Source: Bradyrhizobium sp. WBOS07
Lineage (GTDB): Bacteria; Pseudomonadota; Alphaproteobacteria; Rhizobiales; Xanthobacteraceae
NCBI RefSeq assembly: GCF_024585165.1
Contig: NZ_CP029008.1
Coordinates: forward strand, 5,847,501-5,911,500
Length of the DNA stretch: 64,000 nt
Reading direction: 5' to 3'
A model generated the notes under the pieces. The model made no database searches, had not been told where the DNA came from, and saw nothing but the letters and a program-made list of their open reading frames with translations. The translations under genes and the position numbers were made by a program. This document shows positions 33,644 to 40,248 of this stretch, piece by piece (the first letter of the stretch is position 1; each line of letters opens with the position of its first letter).

Positions 33644-34963
33644 ATGACCAAGCGCACCCGCCGGCCCGCGAATACGGGCCTCAGCCGCCGTCAATTGTTG
33701 AAAGCCACCGGCTCAACCGCCGCACTTCTCGCCGCAGCAAAGCTGAACTTCCCCGCCGGTGCCTTCGCGCAGGACGCAGGCCCCGAGGTCAAGGGCGCCA
33801 AGCTCGGCTTCATCGCACTCTCCGATGCCGGACCGCTCTTCGTCGCCAAGGACAAGGGCCTGTTCGCCAAGTACGGCATGCCCGACACCGACGTGCAGAA
33901 GCAGGCCTCATGGGGCACCACGCGCGACAATCTCGTGCTGGGCTCCGAAGGCAACGGCATCGACGGCGCGCATATCCTCACGCCGATGCCGTACCTGATC
34001 TCGGCCGGCAAGGTGACGCAGAACAACCAGCCGACGCCGATGTACATTCTTGCGCGGCTCAATCTCGACAGCCAGTGCATCTCGGTCGCCAATGAATATG
34101 CCGACCTCAAGCTCGGCGTCGACGCCTCGCCCTTCAAGGCGGCGCTGGAGAAGAAGAAGGCCTCCGGCAAGGCGGTGAAAGCCGCGATGACCTTCCCCGG
34201 CGGCACGCACGATCTCTGGATCCGCTACTGGCTCGCAGCCGGCGGCATCGATCCCGACAAGGACATCGAGACCATCGTGGTGCCGCCGCCGCAAATGGTG
34301 GCCAACATGAAGGTCGGCACCATGGATTGCTTCTGCGTCGGCGAGCCGTGGAACCTGCAGCTGATCCATCAGAAGATCGGCTACACCGCGGTCAACACCG
34401 GCGAGCTCTGGAACAAGCATCCGGAAAAATCCTTCGGCATGCGCGCCGCCTTCGTCGACAAGTACCCCAAGGCCGCCAAGGCGCTGCTGATGGCGGTGAT
34501 GGAAGCCCAGCAATGGGCTGACAAGGCCGAGAACAAGGCGGAGCTTGCCGCCATCATGGGCAAGCGGCAGTGGATGAACTGCCCGGTCGAGGACGTGCTC
34601 GACCGCAGTGCGGGCAAGTTCGACTACGGCATCCCCGGCAAGGTGGTCGAGAACTCACCGCACATCATGAAGTACTGGCGTGATCATGCCTCCTATCCCT
34701 TCCAGAGCCACGATCTCTGGTTCCTCACCGAGGACATCCGCTGGGGCAAGTACGAGGCTGGCTTCGACACCAAGGCGCTGATCGCCAAGGTCAATCGCGA
34801 GGACATGTGGCGCGATGCGGCCAAGGCGCTCGGCGTCGCGACCTCCGACATTCCGGCTTCGACCTCGCGCGGCAAGGAGACCTTCTTCGACGGCAAGGTG
34901 TTCGATCCGGAAAATCCGGCTGCCTATCTGAAGTCGCTCGCGATCAAGCGCGTCGAAGTCTGA
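33644..34963 (+). CDS. nrtA: Nitrate ABC transporter substrate-binding protein
   Basis: 439 aa. The N terminus has a twin-arginine signal (LSRRQLLKATGSTAALLAAAKL, cleavage near FAQ-DA), as in other NrtA proteins. The mature part contains KLGFIALSDAGPLFVAKDKGLFAKYGM, FPGGTHDLWIRYWLAAGGIDPDKDI and FCVGEPWN, the nitrate/bicarbonate-receptor pattern. I chose the ATG at 33644 with AAGGA upstream; an ATG at 33623 lacks a ribosome site. First gene of nrtABC, a B. diazoefficiens locus known for high-affinity nitrate uptake. Confidence 0.93.
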   Translation: MTKRTRRPANTGLSRRQLLKATGSTAALLAAAKLNFPAGAFAQDAGPEVKGAKLGFIALSDAGPLFVAKDKGLFAKYGMPDTDVQKQASWGTTRDNLVLGSEGNGIDGAHILTPMPYLISAGKVTQNNQPTPMYILARLNLDSQCISVANEYADLKLGVDASPFKAALEKKKASGKAVKAAMTFPGGTHDLWIRYWLAAGGIDPDKDIETIVVPPPQMVANMKVGTMDCFCVGEPWNLQLIHQKIGYTAVNTGELWNKHPEKSFGMRAAFVDKYPKAAKALLMAVMEAQQWADKAENKAELAAIMGKRQWMNCPVEDVLDRSAGKFDYGIPGKVVENSPHIMKYWRDHASYPFQSHDLWFLTEDIRWGKYEAGFDTKALIAKVNREDMWRDAAKALGVATSDIPASTSRGKETFFDGKVFDPENPAAYLKSLAIKRVEV

Positions 34964-34972
34964 TGGAGCCCT

Positions 34973-34995
34973 GCGGCCGCCCGCGGGGCGGCCGC
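34973..34995 (+). other. Intercistronic stem-loop between nrtA and nrtB
   Basis: A 10-bp stem (GCGGCCGCCC/GGGCGGCCGC) with loop GCG starts 9 bp after the nrtA stop. No U run follows. It likely protects or partly terminates the receptor transcript, giving more receptor than permease. Confidence 0.65.
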
Positions 34996-35026
34996 ATCGT
35001 CCCTGCCAAGCCGGAGAGAGATAGCG

Positions 35027-35923
35027 ATGAACATGCCTGCTACGAAGATCGAGCTTGAGACCGCGACGCCTGCGGCAGCCGCTGCACCGGTCGTCGCGAT
35101 GACGCCGAAGCGGCCGCCGCGCACTGAAGCCTACGCGCGGATGGCACGGGAGACCGCCGTGCGCGTGATCCCGCCGCTGGTCGTGATTGCGCTGCTGACG
35201 CTGGTCTGGGAGCTGATCTGCCGCCGCGCCGGCTCGGCGCTGCCGCCGCCGTCGAGAGTGTTCAAGGACACAAAGGAGCTGATCCTCGATCCGTTCTTCG
35301 ACCATGGCGGCATCGACAAGGGCCTGTTCTGGCATCTGTCCGCCAGCCTCCAGCGCGTCGCCTTCGGCTATTCGCTCTCGGCCATCGCCGGCATCGCGCT
35401 CGGCGTGCTGGTCGGCCAGTCGGTCTGGGCGATGCGCGGGCTGGATCCGCTGTTTCAGGTGCTGCGCACGATTCCGCCGCTGGCCTGGCTGCCGCTGTCG
35501 CTCGCCGCGTTCCGCGACGGTCAGCCCTCGGCGATTTTCGTCATCTTCATCACCTCGATCTGGCCGATCATCATCAACACGGCGGTCGGCATCCGCAACA
35601 TCCCGCAGGACTATCGCAACGTCGCGGCGGTGGTGCAGCTCAATCCGCTCGAATTCTTCTCCAAGATCATGATCCCGGCGGCGGCGCCTTACATCTTCAC
35701 CGGCCTGCGCATCGGCATCGGCCTGTCGTGGCTTGCGATCGTGGCGGCGGAGATGCTGATCGGCGGCGTCGGCATCGGCTTCTTCATCTGGGACGCCTGG
35801 AACTCCTCGCACATCAGCGAGATCATCCTGGCACTGTTCTATGTCGGCATCATCGGCTTCGTGCTGGACCGCCTGATCGCGGGTCTCGGCAAGGTCGTCA
35901 CCCGCGGCACCGCGCAGAACTGA
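35027..35923 (+). CDS. nrtB: Nitrate ABC transporter permease
   Basis: 298 aa. A long hydrophilic N terminus (about 45 residues, Ala/Pro/Thr-rich) precedes about six transmembrane segments. The EAA-like loop is in NVAAVVQLNPLEFFSKIMIPAAAPYIFTGLRIGIGLSWLAIVAAEM. The context between nrtA and the ATPase gene identifies it. The ATG at 35027 follows GGAGAGAGATAGCG. Confidence 0.93.
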   Translation: MNMPATKIELETATPAAAAAPVVAMTPKRPPRTEAYARMARETAVRVIPPLVVIALLTLVWELICRRAGSALPPPSRVFKDTKELILDPFFDHGGIDKGLFWHLSASLQRVAFGYSLSAIAGIALGVLVGQSVWAMRGLDPLFQVLRTIPPLAWLPLSLAAFRDGQPSAIFVIFITSIWPIIINTAVGIRNIPQDYRNVAAVVQLNPLEFFSKIMIPAAAPYIFTGLRIGIGLSWLAIVAAEMLIGGVGIGFFIWDAWNSSHISEIILALFYVGIIGFVLDRLIAGLGKVVTRGTAQN

Positions 35924-35935
35924 GAGGAGGGGCAC

Positions 35936-36730
35936 ATGACCGCCTATCTGAAGCTCGACCACATCGACAAGGTCTTTACCCGCGGCGCCGCCACCACGGA
36001 GGTCTTGAAGGACATCAACCTCACGATCGAGAAGGGCGAATACGTCTCGATCATCGGCCATTCCGGCTGCGGCAAGTCGACCCTGCTCAACATCATCGCA
36101 GGGCTGACCGGCGCCACCACGGGTGGCGTGCTGCTGGAGAATCGCGAGGTCAACTCGCCCGGGCCCGACCGCGCCGTGGTGTTCCAGAACCACAGCCTGT
36201 TGCCGTGGCTCACCGTCTACGAGAACGTCAGGCTCGGCGTCGACAAGGTCTTCGCCAGGACCAAGTCCCGCGCCGAGCGCGACGCATGGGTGATGCACAA
36301 TCTCAACCTGGTGCAGATGGCCCACGCCCGCGACAAGCGCCCGTCCGAGATCTCCGGCGGCATGAAGCAGCGCGTCGGCATCGCCCGGGCACTGGCGATG
36401 GAGCCGAAAGTGCTGCTGCTGGATGAGCCGTTCGGCGCGCTCGATGCGCTGACCCGCGCGCATCTGCAGGACTCCGTGATGGCGCTGCATCAGAAGCTCG
36501 GCAACACCATCCTGATGATCACGCACGACGTCGACGAGGCCGTGCTTCTGTCCGACCGCATCGTGATGATGACGAACGGGCCGAGCGCGCGCATCGGTGA
36601 GGTGCTGGACGTGCCGCTAGCGCGACCTCGCAAGCGGCTCGAGCTGGCCACCAACGCGACCTATTTGAAGTGCCGCCAGCGCGTGCTCGAATTCCTCTAC
36701 GAGCGTCATCGCTTCGTCGAGGCCGCGTAA
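35936..36730 (+). CDS. nrtC: Nitrate ABC transporter ATP-binding protein
   Basis: 264 aa ATPase. Walker A is GHSGCGKST, the Q-loop VVFQNHSLLPW, the signature ISGGMKQR, Walker B VLLLDEPFGALD and the H-loop MITHDVDEA. Unlike cyanobacterial NrtC it has no C-terminal receptor-like domain, so it resembles NrtD in structure; the rhizobial locus still calls it NrtC. It starts 12 bp after nrtB. Confidence 0.93.
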   Translation: MTAYLKLDHIDKVFTRGAATTEVLKDINLTIEKGEYVSIIGHSGCGKSTLLNIIAGLTGATTGGVLLENREVNSPGPDRAVVFQNHSLLPWLTVYENVRLGVDKVFARTKSRAERDAWVMHNLNLVQMAHARDKRPSEISGGMKQRVGIARALAMEPKVLLLDEPFGALDALTRAHLQDSVMALHQKLGNTILMITHDVDEAVLLSDRIVMMTNGPSARIGEVLDVPLARPRKRLELATNATYLKCRQRVLEFLYERHRFVEAA

Positions 36731-36771
36731 ACCAGTTACCGCGAGCGGCGCGCCCAATTAATCGACATCAA

Positions 36772-36804
36772 GCTCAATCCTTGTGCGCCGCACAGGGATT
36801 GAGC
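36772..36804. promoter_or_regulatory. Tandem NtrC-like sites upstream of narK (33-bp palindrome)
   Basis: GCTC-AATCCTT-GTGC (36772-36786), spacer GCC, GCAC-AGGGATT-GAGC (36790-36804). Each half differs from GCAC-N7-GTGC at one base, and together they form an almost perfect palindrome. The centre, 36788, is 111 bp from the narK -24 element at 36899. The same DNA could also end the nrtABC transcript, since it follows the nrtC stop by 41 bp. Confidence 0.7.
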
Positions 36805-36898
36805 GAATCGCAAATTTACCGTGCGAACAAGCCCTGCGAAAAATTCGGGCATCGCGAATAACGTTCTGAAATCCCTGTCTTTCCCGCGTGCGCGCAAC

Positions 36899-36914
36899 TG
36901 GCACGGAAATTGAA
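36899..36914 (+). promoter_or_regulatory. Sigma-54-type promoter for narK-bjgb-flp-nasC
   Basis: TGGCAC-GGAAA-TTGAA, with a perfect -24 element and the same TTGAA variant of the -12 element as the nrtA promoter. The start codon of narK is 149 bp downstream, leaving a leader of about 138 nt. Confidence 0.7.
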
Positions 36915-36992
36915 ATGTATTTGCGCGACGCCAACGACGACGTCCCTCAACATCATCAATCAGCATCGTGAACTCGCCACCGGGGTGAAGCC

Positions 36993-37038
36993 TCGGAGCG
37001 CGCCTCCGTGGCCGGAGGCTGAGCCTGCAACGACGCAG
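36993..37038 (+). promoter_or_regulatory. Mutually exclusive hairpins in the narK leader
   Basis: CGGAG-CGCGC-CTCCG (36994-37008) competes with the stronger GCCTCCG-TGGC-CGGAGGC (37002-37019). Directly after comes CTGC-AACGAC-GCAG (37025-37038), whose hexaloop has A at position 1 and G at 4. Competing stems plus an ANTAR-type loop look like an antitermination switch. NasT control of narK is established for B. diazoefficiens; this exact structure is my inference. Confidence 0.5.
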
Positions 37039-37062
37039 CGGTGAGACTGGAAGGGATACTCA

Positions 37063-38442
37063 ATGACGAAGAATCCAACCTGGATTTCAGATTGGCGCCC
37101 CGAAGACGAGGCGTTCTGGAATGCGACCGGCAAGACCATCGCGCGACGCAACCTGATCTGGTCGATCGTGGCCGAGCATATCGGCTTCTCGGTCTGGCTG
37201 ATCTGGAGCATCGTCACCACCAAGCTGCCGCAGGCCGGCTTCCACTACACCACCGACCAGCTGTTCCAGCTCGTCGCGGTGCCGGGCCTGATCGGCGCCT
37301 TCATGCGCTTTCCCTATACATTCGCAGTGACGACGTTCGGCGGCCGCAACTGGACCATCTTCAGTGCGGCGATCCTGTTCATTCCGACCTTGTCGCTTGC
37401 CTACTTCGTCAGCCAGCCCGACACGCCGTTCTGGCTGATGCTGCTGGTGGCCTCGACCGCGGGTCTGGGTGGCGGCAATTTCGCCTCCAGCATGACCAAC
37501 ATCTCCTTCTTCTTCCCCGACCGGATGAAGGGGTGGGCGCTCGGCCTGAATGCGGCCGGCGGCAATATCGGCGTCTCCAGCGTGCAGCTCCTGACACCGA
37601 TCCTGATGACGCTGGCCGTCTTCAACCTGTATCAGGCGACGCCCGTCGACGGCATATTCCTCCAGAATGCCGGCCTGATGTGGGTGCTGCCGATCGCCAT
37701 CGCAGTGCTCGGCGCGGTGTTCTTCATGAACAACCTCACCACCGCGAAATCGTCGGTGAAGAACCAGCTCGCGATCGTAAAACGCAAGCACACCTGGATC
37801 ATGGCGTACCTCTATATCGGCACGTTCGGCTCCTTCATCGGCTATTCCGCGGCATTTCCGCTGCTGATCAAGACGCAATTCCCGGCCATCTCGATCTCGA
37901 TCGCGTTTCTGGGGCCCCTGGTCGGCTCGCTGTCGCGTCCCTTCGGCGGTTGGCTCGCCGACAAGGTCGGGGGCTCCATCATCACCTTCTGGAACTTCAT
38001 CCTGATGGCGGCGGCCACCGTCGGCGTGCTCTACTTCGTCGGACAGAAGGATTTCATCGGCTTCCTGTCGATGTTCCTGATCCTGTTCGTGACGACGGGC
38101 ATCGGCAACGGCTCGACCTACCGCATGATCCCTTCGATCTTCCGCGAGCAGAACCTGTTCAAGGTGCGCGGCAAGGGCGACGCGGAGCGCGCGGCCGCCA
38201 TGAAGACGGCGAGCATCGAAAGCGGCGCGGCGGTCGGCTTCATCGGCGCGGTCGGTGCGGTCGGCGGCTACCTGATCCCCAGCGGCTTCGGCAAGTCGAT
38301 CGCCTTGACCGGCGGGCCGCAGCTCGCGCTCGCGATCTATCTGGCCTTCTACGCCTCCTGCCTCGCTCTGACCTGGTGGTTCTACCTGCGTCGCAGCCCG
38401 CAAAGCGAAGGCGCGCCAAGCCTCGCTGAGGCTCGCGTGTAG
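37063..38442 (+). CDS. narK: Nitrate/nitrite antiporter, MFS family (NarK/NasA type)
   Basis: 459 aa, twelve transmembrane segments. The nitrate-signature segments are visible: ASTAGLGGGNFASSMTNISFFFP (NS1) and GIGNGSTYRMIPSIF (NS2), and an Arg lies in FMRFPYTF as in E. coli NarK/NarU. B. diazoefficiens NarK acts in nitrite export and nitrate assimilation. It starts with ATG at 37063 after GGAAGGG. First gene of narK-bjgb-flp-nasC. Confidence 0.94.
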   Translation: MTKNPTWISDWRPEDEAFWNATGKTIARRNLIWSIVAEHIGFSVWLIWSIVTTKLPQAGFHYTTDQLFQLVAVPGLIGAFMRFPYTFAVTTFGGRNWTIFSAAILFIPTLSLAYFVSQPDTPFWLMLLVASTAGLGGGNFASSMTNISFFFPDRMKGWALGLNAAGGNIGVSSVQLLTPILMTLAVFNLYQATPVDGIFLQNAGLMWVLPIAIAVLGAVFFMNNLTTAKSSVKNQLAIVKRKHTWIMAYLYIGTFGSFIGYSAAFPLLIKTQFPAISISIAFLGPLVGSLSRPFGGWLADKVGGSIITFWNFILMAAATVGVLYFVGQKDFIGFLSMFLILFVTTGIGNGSTYRMIPSIFREQNLFKVRGKGDAERAAAMKTASIESGAAVGFIGAVGAVGGYLIPSGFGKSIALTGGPQLALAIYLAFYASCLALTWWFYLRRSPQSEGAPSLAEARV

Positions 38443-38460
38443 CACTTGGTACGAATCTCG

Positions 38461-38484
38461 CTTCTCCCCGTACGCGGGGAGAAG
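38461..38484. repeat. Intercistronic palindrome between narK and bjgb
   Basis: A 10-bp stem (CTTCTCCCCG/CGGGGAGAAG) with loop TACG lies 18 bp after the narK stop, inside the operon. It resembles short palindromic repeats I know from Bradyrhizobium intergenic DNA and may modulate the downstream genes. Confidence 0.6.
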
Positions 38485-38564
38485 TCCCTCTGATGACGTT
38501 TGATCCATGAACTTCTTCCGCAATGGCGCGGACGAAGGCAGACCGAAGCAGACAGGAGAATATC

Positions 38565-38993
38565 ATGACGCCAGAACAGATCACTCTCATTCAGCAGAGC
38601 TTCTCCAAGGTCGCTCCGATCTCGGAGCAGGCCGCGGTGCTGTTCTACGATCGTCTGTTCGAGGTGGCGCCGTCCGTGCGCGCGATGTTTCCCGAGGACA
38701 TGACCGAGCAGCGCAAGAAGCTGATGGGCATGCTCGCCGCCGTCGTCGGCGGCCTGTCGAATCTGGACTCGATTCTTCCCGCGGCCTCCGCGCTCGCCAA
38801 GCGCCACGTCGCCTACGGCGCGGCGCCCGAGCACTATCCGGTGGTCGGCGCGACGCTGCTGTGGACCCTGGAGAAGGGCCTTGGCGAAGCCTGGACGCCC
38901 GAGCTGGCAAAGGCCTGGACCGACGCCTACGGCGTGCTGTCCGGCTACATGATGTCCGAGGCCTACGGCGCACAGCCGCAGGCCGCCGAATAG
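38565..38993 (+). CDS. bjgb: Single-domain haemoglobin
   Basis: 142 aa globin. The proximal haem ligand is H81 in AKRHVAYG, and F42 (MFPED) is the conserved CD1 phenylalanine. It lacks the FAD/NAD reductase domain of flavohaemoglobins. In B. diazoefficiens the homologue Bjgb detoxifies nitric oxide made during nitrate assimilation. The ATG at 38565 follows AGGAGAA; an upstream frame is open but without a ribosome site. The flp flavoprotein begins 10 bp after its stop and may reduce it. Confidence 0.93.
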   Translation: MTPEQITLIQQSFSKVAPISEQAAVLFYDRLFEVAPSVRAMFPEDMTEQRKKLMGMLAAVVGGLSNLDSILPAASALAKRHVAYGAAPEHYPVVGATLLWTLEKGLGEAWTPELAKAWTDAYGVLSGYMMSEAYGAQPQAAE

Positions 38994-39003
38994 GAGATGT
39001 CTC

Positions 39004-40221
39004 GTGAGTGAACCGCTGGTCATCGTCGGTAACGGTATGGCGGCCGCGCGTCTGGTCGACGAGCTCGCCAAGACCGCGCTCGGCCGCTACGCGGTCGCCG
39101 TGATCGGCGAGGAGCCGCGGCTCGCTTACAATCGCGTGCTGCTCTCATCCGTGCTGGCCGGCGAGACCGGTTCGCACGAGATCGAGCTGCGGCCGGCGGA
39201 CTGGTGGCGCCATCGCGGCGTCACCGTGCGCTACGGCTATCGCGTCACCGAAATCGATGTCGGCCGCCGCGAGCTCAAGATCGAGGGCGAGGAGAGCATG
39301 GAATATTCCAAGCTCGTGCTCGCCACGGGATCGACGCCGCTGCGGCTCAATTTGCCGGGCGCCGACCTCGCCGGCGTGCACACCTTTCGCGACACCCGCG
39401 ACGTCGACCTCTTGCTGACGCTGGCCGCGGCCAGGAAGCGCGTCGTCGTCGTCGGCGGCGGCCTGCTCGGACTTGAAGCAGCCTACGGCCTCGCCAAGGC
39501 GGGGGCGCCGGTGACGCTGCTGCATCTGATGGACCGTTTGATGGAGCGCCAGCTCGACGGGCCGGCTGCCGATCTGCTCAAGACGCTGGTCGAGCGCAAG
39601 GGCATCCGCGTCCTGCTCAACGCCTCGACCGTCCGCATCCATGGCGATGGACATGTCGAGGCCGTCGAGCTTGCCGATGGCAGCCGTATCGAGGCCGACG
39701 CCGTGATCTTCGCTGCCGGTATCAGGCCGAACGTCGCGCTGGCGAAAGAGGCGGGCATAGCCGTCAATCGCGGCGTGGTCGTCAACGACGTCATGCAGAC
39801 GTCCTCGTCCGACATTTTCGCGCTCGGCGAGTGTGCCGAGCATCGCGGCACTTGCTACGGCCTGGTCGAGCCCGCCTACGAGCAGGCGCGGGTGCTGGCG
39901 CGGCACCTGGCCGGCCGGCCTGCCGCCTATCAGGGCAGCGTGGTCTCGACCAATCTGAAGGTGTCCGGCGTCAGCGTGTTCTCCGCCGGCGACTTCATGG
40001 GCGGGGAGGGCAGCGAGAGCCTGGTGCTGACCGACCGCAGGCGCGGCACCTACAAGAAGCTGGTGATCGCGGACGGCCGGCTCACCGGTGCGGTGCTGAT
40101 CGGCGATAACGCCGATGCGCTCTGGTATCTCGAGCTGATCCGCAATGGCGACAAGGTGGCGGCGATCCGCACCGACATGATGTTCGGCCGCGCGCCCGCG
40201 CGTCCTCCCAGGGCGGCGTGA
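39004..40221 (+). CDS. flp: FAD-dependent NAD(P)H oxidoreductase of the nitrate locus
   Basis: 405 aa. The N-terminal FAD motif is LVIVGNGMAAARLVDEL, the NAD(P)H motif is VVVVGGGLLGLEAAYGLA, and FALGECAEHRGTCYGLVEPAYEQ near the C-terminal half contacts FAD. It matches the flavoprotein half of NirB but lacks the sirohaem and Fe-S part. In B. diazoefficiens, Flp is proposed to pass electrons to NasC and perhaps Bjgb. Start is GTG at 39004. Confidence 0.92.
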   Translation: MSEPLVIVGNGMAAARLVDELAKTALGRYAVAVIGEEPRLAYNRVLLSSVLAGETGSHEIELRPADWWRHRGVTVRYGYRVTEIDVGRRELKIEGEESMEYSKLVLATGSTPLRLNLPGADLAGVHTFRDTRDVDLLLTLAAARKRVVVVGGGLLGLEAAYGLAKAGAPVTLLHLMDRLMERQLDGPAADLLKTLVERKGIRVLLNASTVRIHGDGHVEAVELADGSRIEADAVIFAAGIRPNVALAKEAGIAVNRGVVVNDVMQTSSSDIFALGECAEHRGTCYGLVEPAYEQARVLARHLAGRPAAYQGSVVSTNLKVSGVSVFSAGDFMGGEGSESLVLTDRRRGTYKKLVIADGRLTGAVLIGDNADALWYLELIRNGDKVAAIRTDMMFGRAPARPPRAA

Positions 40222-40248
40222 CCGGCCGGCTTGACAAGGCAGTTCGAC

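Noticed and set aside
34655..36526. A 623-codon open frame opposite nrtABC
   Set aside because: Composition is typical of antisense reading of high-GC genes and it lacks a start region or family match.
36772..36804. Considered only as the terminator of nrtABC
   Set aside because: No U run follows, and the internal GTGC/GCAC half-sites with the 111-bp spacing to the promoter fit an enhancer better; a secondary terminator role remains possible.
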